In this document: piece after piece, positions 45,912 through 56,153 of the stretch | Numbering within the stretch: the stretch's first letter is position 1 | How the letters are laid out: every line of letters begins with the position of its first letter | From: Septoria linicola | Lineage: Eukaryota; Ascomycota; Dothideomycetes; Mycosphaerellales; Mycosphaerellaceae | Assembly: GCA_024114885.1 (NCBI GenBank) | Contig: CP099418.1 | Location: 1,736,001-1,800,000 of the forward strand | DNA: 64,000 nt | Direction: 5' to 3' | Made by a program: the position numbers and the translations under genes | Notes under the pieces: generated by a model | Told to the model about the DNA's origin: nothing | Databases searched by the model: none | The model's input: only the letters and a program-made list of their open reading frames with translations

Positions 45912-46747
45912 GGTTGGAGGACTGTAAGGGCAGGCCGGTGCTGGCTCCCCTCGGGTCGTAGCAGCAGCAGGATACTGAAGATCAAGATAGGAAGGGAAAT
46001 TGAAGTGGTCAGAAGCTCGCGAGACCGCAGACTTGGTGTATGAGTATTCTTTGGGGTCGAGGTATGTTCTCAAAATGTAGCTAGAATGTCTATAATCAGT
46101 CCGAAAAGCAGGAGCACTTGCGGCGATCTGTAACAAGTTCCGATGCTCCAAGCAGGATCACGAGAGATGCCGCATCACCATCATCAGGTATCCCAGTCTG
46201 TGTCTGGCCACCAGTGGAAACGCAGTATCAAAGGTGCGTAAAGTAAAAGCTCCGAAGAGCATCGGGACAACGAAGATGGAGCTGAGGTTCAGACTCCACC
46301 AACCAGGGATCTGCGGTCAGATGCAGGATGAAAGTTTAAAAATATGTTACCGGAGACGTGAGAGGAGAGCCGTTGCTACTTCTCGCTCTTTAGACCGGAA
46401 CGGTTGGCCGTGAGACTTGCTAGCGAAAGTAGACTGATGCGCACGTGTGTTGAATTGAAGGCTGAATGTTGATGGGCCACGTTGAGGTTGATCGTGTATC
46501 ATGCAGAGCCCTTTCTCAAGTGAACGCAGACCCCACTACGATACAGCAGCGGAAGTCATGAAGAATTCGCCATTGTTGACCAAACCCAGGTTCATAAGTT
46601 TTCCGGCATGCGCGTCGTGCTTGAGATGACAGCTGATGGTGACTGGAGAGCGTAGTGGCAGAAAGTCGAGTGGCAAAAGTTCGCGCCAAGGTTCCTGCCT
46701 TAGATAACTTTGAACTGCAATGCGACCTCGAAAGACGGCACAACGAC
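45912..46747. other. Divergent intergenic region, 836 bp
   Basis: This is the shared upstream region of the FAD monooxygenase and GH18-UBA genes. The monooxygenase frame stays open to 46151 but without an ATG. No RNA gene or convincing ORF was seen. Confidence 0.45.
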
Positions 46748-47883
46748 ATGCCATCACTGCTTCCGCTCGGCCAAGGCCCCCGGGTGATTGTGTATCACCA
46801 GACGCATCATGGTCCAGATGGCGGACCTCCGGTCTCGTTACTGCCACTCATTACGAACAATACTGGAGTAACACATGTCATCATCGCTGCAATTCATGTC
46901 AACGACAAGCCCGAAGATCTGACCCTCAATGACACAGCACCCTCTCATGAGAAGTTCAACACGCTCTGGGGAGAGGTGGCGTGGCTTCAGGCAAGTGGGA
47001 TCAAGGTCCTAGGCATGTTGGGCGGCTTCGCGAAGGGCTCATTCGAACGCCTAGATGGTGATGATGTGCAGCGATTCGAGGCCTTTTATGTGCCATTGCG
47101 CGATATGATTCGCCAGCATCGACTCGACGGTCTTGACCTGGACATCGAGGAACCGACGAGTCTACCTGGAACCTGCCGTCTCATAGATCGTCTGCGAGCA
47201 GATTTCGGTCCGCAGTTCCTGATCACACTTGCACCCGTAGCTACGGCACTCTTACCGAATCAACCTCATCTGTCTGGCCCTGCTTTCGACTACAGACTGC
47301 TCGAGCAGATGCGGGGCCATGAAATTGCATGGTATAACACGTACGCGATGAACTATGGAGAGAATCTTCGAATGCAAATGGCTCGCTGACTTTTCTGCGA
47401 TGCAACAGGCAGTTCTATTGTGGTTGGGGTGATGCAGGCACTACCGCCTGGTACGATGCTATCATGAGCGTAGGCTGGCCAGCAAACAAGGTAGTCATGG
47501 GCTTGATGTCCAACCCTGCTAATGGTCCTGGCCATGTCGAGTGGCCACGTCAGGAACCCGTGCTGCGAAGCCTTCGAAACAAATATCCTGCTTTCGGCGG
47601 TGTCATGTGTTGGGAGTATTTCAATGCTCTGCCTGGCGGCCATGAGAAGCCGTGGGAGTGGGCAGCGAACATGGCCCGTGTGCTGAGGACGCCCATAGCC
47701 ACACCAATGCCCATCCGACCATTCGGTATGCCTGCACAATTGACACGGCCTGCTCATAATTTTCCAGCAGAAAGCATAAGCACACTCAAAGATCTCGGGT
47801 TCAGCGAACAGCAAGCTATCGCTGCGCTGAACTCTACAAACGGGAACGTGGAATATGCTGCCGGCCTGTTGTTCCAGGACTGA
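46748..47883 (+). CDS. GH18 glycosyl hydrolase fused to a C-terminal UBA domain
   Basis: Two exons are predicted, 46748-47340 and 47409-47883, giving 355 residues. The start is the ATG of MPSLLPLGQGPRVIVYHQ. There is no signal peptide, so the protein is likely cytosolic. Residues about 10-290 are a GH18 barrel: VIVYHQTHHG, VLGMLGGFAKGSFE, the complete catalytic DxxDxDxE in LDGLDLDIEEP (near 126-134), and the barrel-closing GVMCWEYFNALPGG. This suggests chitinase or endo-beta-N-acetylglucosaminidase activity. Residues about 313-355 match a ubiquitin-associated (UBA) domain, LKDLGFSEQQAIAALN then GNVEYAAGLLF, with the LGF loop and helix-3 pattern. The intron join (WYNT-QFYCGWG) restores a GH18-like stretch. 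See findings for the implied role. Confidence 0.9.
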
Positions 47884-48402
47884 GCCATGAGGAACTTGGC
47901 AGCGGTGGGAACATCAAGGGCTGCTACACATCAGTCAGTATCACGCTTTCCACAACGACCAGACGCTACGAAACGAGCAGCCTCACTCTGGCTAGCTTCG
48001 CGGGTGTCCCATGAAGTTGAAATGGCTGCGGAATTACCGCATCATTCTGCATTGTGGTAAGCTGCCACCCCATCCAGAAGGCCGAGAGCTTGAAGATGCA
48101 CGTTGGTCATGCTACACATGTGGCGGGAGCGAGCAATTGGAGGGAAAGTCATGGTCGCTGTGGCCGACTGCTGACTTCCAATCGAAAGTGGCTGCTTTTG
48201 CACATGCTATCTATGAGCATCATTGTGCGTCTATGAAGCGTCGTCTATGGAGCGTCATGATACAGAGTGCGTCTTTTGCCTCTGTCGATGCTTGGGTAGA
48301 TTTCGCAGTTTGCGCTACCCCATCGGCGCAGATGCAGCTTTCTTCGCGTGCGGATGTAATACATTTGGATTTCGTGGTTCGACATGACAGCTTCGTGGAA
48401 GT
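47884..48402. other. Convergent intergenic region, 519 bp
   Basis: The 3' ends of the GH18-UBA gene (plus) and RPN7 (minus) face each other. A 131-codon plus-strand ORF (48011-48406) lies here, but it overlaps the RPN7 stop antisense and has no family feature. Confidence 0.4.
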
Positions 48403-49995
48403 CTAGCTGCGCTCGCTTCCGCGTAGTCGCACGACTTGGCCATACTTCTGCAGCTTGGTAATGAGCTGATCACCTTGCCGGACGACATCGTTGTACCTGA
48501 AGAGTATGGTCAGTATGAGATTCAAGTCTCCGAGCTAGGTGGTGACTTACTGCTTGTTTTTGTCATCCGCACGCTGTGTCTCGATGATACCTCGCACCCG
48601 ATCGATTGTGCAAGGGAGTCTGTCCGAGGCGATGAAAGGGGCGAGGTCCTTGTCCAACCAGTTGACGGACACACCGAAGCTGTTCGCCATCGACTCTAGT
48701 CCGACGACCTTGTAGCTCTGCAATAGCTGTGCGTATGCACGCAGCCGCATCTCTCTCACAAACCAGCTCTTGTGCTCGTACAGATAACGATCCGTGGAGA
48801 GGAAGTTCTGCTCCACCGAAGCCAAGCTGGAGAAGAAGCTCGAATAGTCACCCTTGTACAAGCTTTGAATCATCGTTGCAAGAGGCTTGAAGTCGACCTT
48901 AGGCTCTGCCTTAGCCTGGGCCTCCGCAGACGCTGATCCAGTGGCCAGCGTGGTGAGGTTCACAGCGGTCGGCTTGGGCGTGGCTGAGTCATCCACGTTC
49001 ATCCTCTCCTCGTCACCGGCGGCAAGACCAGCAGAAGGGTTCCCAGCGAGGGCAGACAATCGGTCTGTGTCGTTTGCACTGCCGAAAATTGCGATGACTT
49101 CAGGAGCATCCACCACTTTGGACTTGAACTCGCGTCGCGGAAGGCTAACGGCACCAGCAAGAGTGGCATAAACAACGAGCGAGCTGTACGAGCAGAGTTC
49201 GGTGGACGTGAATGTCGATAGCGAATCCAGAAGCAGTGGTGCCGCGAGGTTGTGTGCGCGGATGGTCAGAAGATGCAAGCCATTGTATGCCTTGAGACGA
49301 TTCCGACGATCCCAGTCACCACCACTCTCGACCAGTTGCTGGGCGCGATCAATGTTCTTCTTGACCAAAAGCTTGTCATCGAAGAACAGACCAATGCGGA
49401 TAATGGCCAGAACAATGTCGATCCGCGTGCCTAATATGCTCGTCTTCTCCAGCAGCTTCTCAAACTCCTCCAATGCCTTGTCCTTGTCTCCTACGCGTGC
49501 GTAGAACTCTGCTCGCTTCCCCCGTGCCGCTTGCACCTCTGTCTCGCCCGAATTCTCCACCGCATCGTCCTCGGCTTTTTGGATCTCAGCCAGTTCCTTG
49601 TCATTGTCGGCCTTGAGGCGTTCGTACAGCTGCTCGTCCCACGGTAGCTCAACGCTCGTGTCGCGATTGCCGCCGAGGACACCCAGAATGGAGGGCTGGT
49701 TGATGCTGCTCGTTCGCCGCAGTAGGTGGAAGGGCGAAGGCGAAGCGGTGTTCGTGTTGGCTCTGCTGATGGTGGGCGATAGAGCAGCGCCGCCTTCGCC
49801 GCTCGTGTTCAGTTTGCCGTTCTGCGGGTGCGCGAGGTAGGCGTACAGAGGGGCCATCTTGTGTTCTTGGATGTCATCTTGCAATGACTTGAGCGATGTC
49901 TGCTTGACAGCAGCATCCGTCGATGGCGATGCGAGAGCAAACACGGACGAAGCGATGGCCAGCGTTGGAAACGACAGATACTGGGGCTCTCCCAT
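48403..49995 (-). CDS. RPN7: 26S proteasome regulatory subunit RPN7 (PSMD6)
   Basis: RPN7 is a PCI-domain subunit of the 19S lid. Two exons are predicted, 48551-49995 and 48403-48496, giving 512 residues. Family motifs: HKMAPLYAYL, RAEFYARVGDKDKALEEFEK, the helical DIVLAIIRIGLFFDD, GGDWDRRNRLKAYNGLH, STFTSTELCSYSS, and the PCI end REMRLRAYAQLLQSYK. The second exon continues NKQ-YNDVVRQGDQLITKLQ, as in homologues. It is about 100 residues longer than human PSMD6. Two Ser/Thr/Ala-rich inserts account for this: one near residues 60-110, and one near 305-365 (containing GDEERMNVDD) before the last PCI helices. The gene is divergent from ABD1 and has a PACE-like site upstream. Confidence 0.94.
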
Positions 49996-50210
49996 CGTGG
50001 CGGCGGGGTGATGGAGATCAGGCGGTGGGGGTGGAGGGGTGTGTCTGCGCGTGTATGTCGCGATGGGAGTGGAGGTGACGGTGTTGTTGATGGCAGAGAG
50101 AGATAGAGAGCGGCGACTGGAGTTCGATCGCGTGTTTGTGTGTGTGCAGGTGGCAGCTGCTGACGAGCTCCTATCTAGTTAGATTCCAAAGCTTCCGCTG
50201 ACGTCTCACT

Positions 50211-50240
50211 TTCAATACACTTCAATACACTTCAATATAT
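50211..50240. repeat. Three tandem 10-bp units in the RPN7/ABD1 promoter
   Basis: TTCAATACAC occurs twice in perfect tandem, followed by a third unit TTCAATATAT with three changes. The 10-bp period is close to one DNA helical turn. Confidence 0.85.
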
Positions 50241-50313
50241 ACAATTCACCACCGTCACATTCACTTTCCACAACATCGACGATCTTCTGCTCTTTGACTC
50301 CATATCGCTGACA

Positions 50314-50322
50314 TTTGCCACC
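50314..50322 (-). promoter_or_regulatory. PACE element (GGTGGCAAA) upstream of RPN7
   Basis: The plus strand reads TTTGCCACC, the exact complement of the proteasome-associated control element GGTGGCAAA bound by Rpn4 in yeast. It lies about 319 bp upstream of the RPN7 ATG. Function in this fungus is inference. Confidence 0.5.
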
Positions 50323-50371
50323 AACACCACCCTATTGCACCAAAGCTCAGCAGCTTCATCCGTTCACGAAG

Positions 50372-52021
50372 ATGCCTTCAGAAGAGCCACAGGATGTGGA
50401 CACGCGCAGGCGCGTCGTGAAGAGGAAGCGAGAGACACCAGCTTCACGAGCTGCGCGATCGAACAAGGCCACGCCCAACGCATATGCACGCCGAAGCCCT
50501 CCACGCGATCCCGAGCCGCTCGACGACGATGAGGATGCCGACAGATCCCCTCCCCGGAAGCTGAAGCGGCCCGGTGCTGGGGCTCGAATTGCTGCTGGGA
50601 ATCGAGAAGCTGCTGAGCGAGAGCGACGGCAACGCGAAGAAGAGGCTCGTCGAGGCGTGCAGGGTCGGGCGATCAATGCTGCAGAGCTGGTGGCAGAGCA
50701 CTATAATGCGGTGCCCGAACGCGGTCGAGAATGGCGAAGCACAGAGAGCAAGATCAAAGGCCTACGAAGTCTAAACAATTGGATCAAGTCAACTCTAATA
50801 CAGAAATTCTCTCGACCAGAGATCCCGGTCTCGGACATGAAAGTGATAGATCTGGCATGTGGGAAGGGAGGTGACCTGGGAAAATGGGAAAAGGCACCAC
50901 AGATTCCCGTGCTGTACGTGGGCTGCGATATCGCCAACGTCTCTATCGAACAAGCGCAGCAAAGACACAACAACCCTCGAGGTGGTCAGAATGGTCGAGG
51001 ACGTCGGCCACGCATGCAAGCCGAGTTCTTCGTCCATGACACATTCGCACACTCGCTCATCGACATTCCAATCGTAAGATCAATTGGCTTCAATCCGAAC
51101 GTCGGTCCTGGAGGCATCATTCAGGGAGGCATGGCATCTGGCGGCTTCGATGTGGTCAGCATGATGTTTGCTCTGCACTACTCATTTGAGACGGAAGAGC
51201 TCGCCAGAGGTATGCTGAGGAACGTCTCCGGTGCGCTGAAGAAGGGAGGCCGCTTCATCGGAGTCATGCCAAACAGTGATGTGATCACCACCAAGGTCAA
51301 GGGTCTACTGGTTTCGGAGAAGAGCTCAGGGAAAACGCCGAATGGAACGTCGACACCCGCTGCACAAAATGGCGACCATTCCAGTGCAGCTCCTGCCGAA
51401 GTCGATGACTGGGATCCAGAGAAGCCAGCAGACGCATCTGATGATGATTGGGACCCCGAAAAGCCCAGCGATCCACAGGCGCTGGCCAACGGAGACGCGG
51501 ATGAGGATGATTGGGATCCAGAGAAGCCTTCCGAACCAGCTCCTGCATCTACCGCAGCACAATCCGCTCCAGAGCCAACATCTCAGGCGAACGGAAATCA
51601 GCACAGCCCTGTCGATGTTACAGCCCCACCTTTGACCTGGGGCAATTCGATCTACAGTGTCAAGTTCCCTCGTCAACAGCCACTCACCAACAAGCCTCTG
51701 CCCAAAGACGGCATCTTTCGTCCTCCTTTCGGCTGGAAATACCACTACAGTCTGGAAGAAGCTGTGGATGCAGCCGAGTACGTTGTGCCATGGGAAGCAT
51801 TCCGTGCATTGGCCGAAGACTATGGCTTGGAGTTGATGTACAGGAAAGGCTTCCGTGAGGTATTCGAAGACGAGTCGGAGGATCGCGAGCTTGGCCAGTT
51901 AGCTGAGAGGATGGGAGTTCTGAGCAGAGACCGCAGCATGCCTAACGGGGGCCTGTTGGTCAATCCGGAAGAAATGGATGCTGCCAGCTTCTACCATGCC
52001 TTCTGCTTCTATAAGACTTGA
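50372..52021 (+). CDS. ABD1: mRNA cap guanine-N7 methyltransferase
   Basis: ABD1 completes the 5' cap by methylating GpppN with AdoMet in the nucleus. This is a single exon of 549 residues from the ATG of MPSEEPQDVDTRRRVVKRK. The basic, disordered N-terminus (1-105) is typical. The catalytic domain starts at LVAEHYNAVPERGREWR, a pattern common to cap methyltransferases. It then has KVIDLACGKGGDLGKW (AdoMet motif I), VGCDIANVSIEQAQQRH, FDVVSMMFALHYSFE, GGRFIGVMPNSD, and WGNSIYSVKFP. Between the last two sits a ~125-residue acidic insert with three DDWDPEKP copies. The C-terminus ends DAASFYHAFCFYK, also family-like. Confidence 0.95.
   Translation: MPSEEPQDVDTRRRVVKRKRETPASRAARSNKATPNAYARRSPPRDPEPLDDDEDADRSPPRKLKRPGAGARIAAGNREAAERERRQREEEARRGVQGRAINAAELVAEHYNAVPERGREWRSTESKIKGLRSLNNWIKSTLIQKFSRPEIPVSDMKVIDLACGKGGDLGKWEKAPQIPVLYVGCDIANVSIEQAQQRHNNPRGGQNGRGRRPRMQAEFFVHDTFAHSLIDIPIVRSIGFNPNVGPGGIIQGGMASGGFDVVSMMFALHYSFETEELARGMLRNVSGALKKGGRFIGVMPNSDVITTKVKGLLVSEKSSGKTPNGTSTPAAQNGDHSSAAPAEVDDWDPEKPADASDDDWDPEKPSDPQALANGDADEDDWDPEKPSEPAPASTAAQSAPEPTSQANGNQHSPVDVTAPPLTWGNSIYSVKFPRQQPLTNKPLPKDGIFRPPFGWKYHYSLEEAVDAAEYVVPWEAFRALAEDYGLELMYRKGFREVFEDESEDRELGQLAERMGVLSRDRSMPNGGLLVNPEEMDAASFYHAFCFYKT
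51404..51532 (+). repeat. Three in-frame copies encoding DDWDPEKP inside ABD1
   Basis: Each copy encodes Asp-Asp-Trp-Asp-Pro-Glu-Lys-Pro, at residues about 345-387. They are separated by short Ala/Asp/Ser/Pro spacers. Codons differ between copies (GAT/GAC, CCA/CCC, GAG/GAA), so the array is not a recent slippage product. Confidence 0.9.
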
Positions 52022-52630
52022 TAAGATCAAGTATAGACATCGACGCGTCGATTCAGTTGTACCAATATATACAACAAGCTTATTGGCATGCGATACTCTG
52101 GCTCTCTCTGCACTGCCAATAGTTCCGCCAGGCGTGAAGCCATTGGGACGGCAGGTGTTGACTACGTCCGAAGACTTCCGCCGTTGCTCTGTTGCAGTCA
52201 TCATTGGGCGCGTTTGCCACCCACTTGTACGGGCTGTCGAGCAAGACCCTCACCCAGCACAGAGCTTGATTACACTTGTTGCGCGCCTCAGCATTCAGCA
52301 ACCTTTGGGCCATCACCCACTTCGCAAGATTGCTGTGGCCCAAAAGAAGCCGCTTTCACAACCCTAAGTGACACAGTAAGTCCCAGCTCTGCGCAACCAG
52401 ATCAAATCTGGGTCTCGCTCGCGATCAGTAAAGTATCTGCTAATACCACTCTATCGCCAAGGCCTGGCTGCTGACTATGGCGACCTGTGTGCTACATTGT
52501 GGCGTCGCTACCAGGTCTAAAGCTCAAGATATAAGGATACATCTCGCATATAAGTATGTCTGGAATTCGTCACTTTCCTTTGGGCCACATCACTATTGAA
52601 CATTACACACGCCTGCATAACAGAAGCAAA
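52022..52630. other. Intergenic, 609 bp, with TATA-like elements
   Basis: This is the upstream region of the second NTF2-like gene. TATAAGG at 52530-52536 and TATAAG at 52549-52554 lie 77-101 bp before its ATG and are candidate TATA boxes. Nothing else was recognised. Confidence 0.5.
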
Positions 52631-53390
52631 ATGCATCCATCAACACTGCTCACCTTCCTCCTCGCACTGTTCTCTCTCCACCTCTCCACAGCTCAAGACC
52701 TTATCTCCTCTTCTTCTTCCTCCCAATCGTGCGACTGCCTCACTAACAAGGACGCCCAAGACTACGTCGCAGACTACAGCTACGTCCTCTCCAAACAACC
52801 CAACTACCGCACCCGCGCTAACGCACGCTTCAAGCAAGACTTCAAAGCCTACTCCGACAGCTACGCCTTTGTCTATCAGAATGCAGTAAGTGTCTCCAAT
52901 CTCCTCCATCGAACATCATGTATACTTAGAGTCACCGTGTGCTAGCTCAACACCACAAATACCCACACTTTAAACCAGTACTTGAAAGTCCACAAGATTC
53001 CCGAGCCGGCGTATGAAACGCTATTCCTTTCTCACACTTGCGATACGATTACCTGGTATAGTGTCGGCTGGATGGGACCAAATCCAGCAACTCGGTTGCC
53101 GATTCGCAGGATGAAGATTTTGTTTGTGGATTTGGAGGATGGGAGATATACAAAGGTGAGTGAGATGTGGTGAACTTGACTTGCAAATGATGCTCGACAA
53201 TGTGATCTGTTCATGGTGACGTTGATGCTAAAGGGGATTGTTACAGGTTTACAATGAGCAGAACTCGGCCGCCATGCTGTACGCGATGGGAAGTCCCGAG
53301 TGCGAGCCAGGTTGGCAGGTCAAGCGTAATGGTCAGGATGGCATTAAGAAGGAGTCTGTGGTCAATTGCAGGGGCTGTGGGAGACACTGA
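52631..53390 (+). CDS. Secreted NTF2-like domain protein (paralogue 2, divergent)
   Basis: Three exons are predicted, 52631-52885, 52979-53155 and 53247-53390, giving 191 residues. A clear signal peptide (MHPSTLLTFLLALFSLHLSTA) ends near residue 21 and is followed by a Ser-rich stretch. The mature part starts CDCLTNKDAQDYVADYSYVL and continues IPEPAYETLFLSHTCDTITW, then VYNEQNSAAMLYAMG, with a Cys-rich tail ending CRGCGRH. The pattern CLxxKxAQ...HxCxTxT...VYxExNSxAxLxxxG is shared with the protein at 43696, so the two are paralogues. The first intron is phase 0 at a similar place in both. Function is unknown; a secreted, possibly host- or environment-directed role is inference. Confidence 0.8.
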
Positions 53391-53503
53391 CAATATTGAG
53401 ACTGAAGTAACACACACTGAGCAAGAAGCATGACACTGATGAGGAGCTCCACGAATGCGAGGCTTGATGTGCATCGTTTCTGAACATGCTATCGCGCACC
53501 TCT

Positions 53504-56117
53504 CTATGCAAAGTCGGCATCGTCATCATTCCATCCTAGTTTGGCGTAAATCGATGTGGTGTCCTTGCTCGCTGAACTTGCCAGACCAAGTCCAGAGTCA
53601 TCTCGCTGTATAGCCGCTGCAGGAGACATGAGGGGTATCGGGTCCACAGATGAGGGCAGCTTGGAAAGTGGAGTTTCTGCCAACGATGGCATCCGCAGTG
53701 GTCTTGAAGGCGTTGCCAGACCTGGGATGTTTCGGCTCAGCGTAGGTGATTCGATGAGCGTACCGGGCTCCCTGGCTAGTCCGAGAGGCATGAATTTAGC
53801 GAAGCCACGCGAGGGCGTTTCTGCCACGTTCTTGAGCCTCAGTCGATGACCAGTCTGTGGGACAGCAAAATCGCTGTTGGGGATTTGGTCTGGCGCAGCT
53901 AGATGGCGGCCTGTCGTAGACGGCACCACAGCAGTGGATCCAGAAGGCGTGCCAGAGCTATGTTGTAGCTGACGGCGAGGAGCTGGGGTGGCTTTGATGT
54001 GCTTTGGCGTGGCAGTAATCGTGGCCGTCATCCTTGTCTCACCGTTACGATGGGACTGCGGCCGGCTGACTTTGGGCTTGCTCCGAGAAAGAGCTCTAGC
54101 GAAGCTTTCGTCGGCATTTCTGGCTGCTTCTGCTGTAGCAAGAGCTCTGTTGGGCTTCCTGATCCCATTAAGTGCATCGCGTAGTATCTTGTCCTCTACG
54201 TCCTTATTCTTGCGTATCCTCGTCTCGTTGGCCTGTGACATTGCTGAAAGATCGATTTGCCGGTGACTAGCTGCATACTGGTCGAGGCCGGTCGCTCGCT
54301 TCTTTGGTGCAGCCTTGCTAATCTTTGCAGCTGCGACCTCGTGCAAAGATGGGGTCTCGCTCATCTCACGCTTGATCAGTGGAGCCAGAGCGTCCTGGTC
54401 CGTAGCCGAGCGCAGTAAGACAGGAGGTTGCTTGCTACTTCTATTGAGTGTGTCTGTAGATGTGCGCCCCAGGGGCCTCCTTGGTTTCTTTTCCGGTGGA
54501 AGTCGGGTCGTTGGCTCACCAGGCTTCCTAGTGGCATTAATCGACTTCTTCTCAAGTTGCCGTGGCGCACTGGGGCCACCTAGCTTCTTGCTGACAGTAT
54601 TTGAAATCTCGTGAACGCGAGAGGCGAAGAAAGGTATCACTACCTCAGTGGCGAAATTCTTCAACTCGTCCTTGGTATCGGGCTGACTGCTGCCATTCTC
54701 GCCTTCTTTTGTCTTCACTGGCGAGAACTCAACTGTGTGAAAGATGTTGAGCCGCTCAACCAGCGTCTCGAGAACACCATTAGCATCCACCTCTTTCTTC
54801 TTCCGTTGCTTTTTGTCAGGCTCTGCAGCTCCGCCAGCTGCCACTGCGGATCTATCTGCCTCGGCCACAGTCGAGGATGCCGGTGGTTGGGAAGGAACGG
54901 CTTCCAAGGCCAGTATCTCTAGGATGATAATGACTTGCAAGAACGTCTCACGATTGCGCATCAGCTGCGTTCGCCGTTTGATTTCTGCCTCGTGGCTCTC
55001 GTTCAACGCAGACGACTCCGGATGTCCGTCACCCTTGCGCCACCACTGCTCGATGTATTCTTTCTCGTCTACGAACAGTCCTTGCTTGTCTCTCTTGGCT
55101 TTCCATTTACGCTTCCTGCGTGCCTTTGACTGGGTGGCAGGGGTATCGATCATGGGTATTTCTTTAACAATGTCTGGCAGTGCAGCTCGGAACTTTTTAT
55201 CCAGACCAGGAGAAGTCAGCAGCGCTCCACGAAGGAACGTGACCAACTCCAAAGGCCGTGTCGCCATAGCCGCTCTTGCACGAGCAAGCGGACCTTTGAC
55301 GAAGTAAGCGAGCGGTGTTCGCGAGAGATAGAGTGCTTCCAGGTACTGCCTGGAGAGTTCTTCGAAGATGTGATCCGAAGTCATCGACGTCTCAGGGCCC
55401 GTGCCTTCGAGCGGAGCTAATTCGATTACTTCGGATTCTGGCACTTCCAAGTCTTGTGCTGGCCGCATAGGCCGTGCTGGACTTGCTTCCAATGCAAGTG
55501 ACCTTTGCAGACCCGTGAAGAGCGGCAGCGCTGCACTAGACATGCCTTGGGCGCTATGCTCAACTTGGACTGCGGCCTTTGCCCACCATGGCTGCTTACC
55601 GCTTGTTGGTTGCAATGCCTGTCTTTTCCGCTGTGATACATCTATGGGTGCTCTATGGGCAGCTCTTGCGAGTAGGTCATCCCTAGAGACATGCTCGGCC
55701 AGACGACACAGTGCGTACTTGTGTCGTTGCACCCGTTCGACGGCATACAGCCTTCCGCTCTTATGGTCTTCGACAATCAGCACATTCGTTGCATCGTGAT
55801 AGTCGTGGGAGGCTTCGAGAACATGAACGTGAGCTGTGAAGAGCCGGCTGCCCTCTTGTGCGGTGTCGAAGTACGCCAGTGGTAACAGAGCACGCCCGAG
55901 CAGGCATTGCGGCGAGAAGATGCGTGGCTGGGCAAATGGATCGGAGGCGGATGTCGAGGGAGAAAAAGATGACCATTCGGAGCGGATACTAAAAGGTCGG
56001 CGGTCGATGTCGGAGGCGATGGTGGTGGAGGGCTCTTCCTCTCGATGGTTTTGTCGCTTGCGCTTGTTTGTGGTCGTGATGTTGTCGCACTGGCTATCGG
56101 GACTGGTGGAGCAGGCA

Positions 56118-56153
<36 letters not shown>

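Larger units (their letters stand above)
49996..50371. promoter_or_regulatory. Shared divergent promoter RPN7 / ABD1
   Basis: This is a 376-bp interval between two essential genes. It contains a 10-bp direct repeat array and a PACE nonamer, each listed separately. Confidence 0.55.

Noticed and set aside
46655..46747. N-terminal extension of the GH18-UBA protein
   Set aside because: The open frame begins with GTG and not ATG. The first ATG is at 46748, and the upstream residues do not resemble a signal peptide.
43696..47883. Secondary metabolite cluster around the FAD monooxygenase
   Set aside because: No polyketide synthase, peptide synthetase, terpene synthase, P450 or transporter lies nearby. 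The neighbours are a secreted protein, GH18-UBA and proteasome genes.
48011..48406. 131-codon plus-strand ORF with an ATG and a CxxC motif
   Set aside because: It lies between two convergent genes, overlaps the RPN7 stop codon antisense, and has no recognisable domain or conserved-looking stretch.
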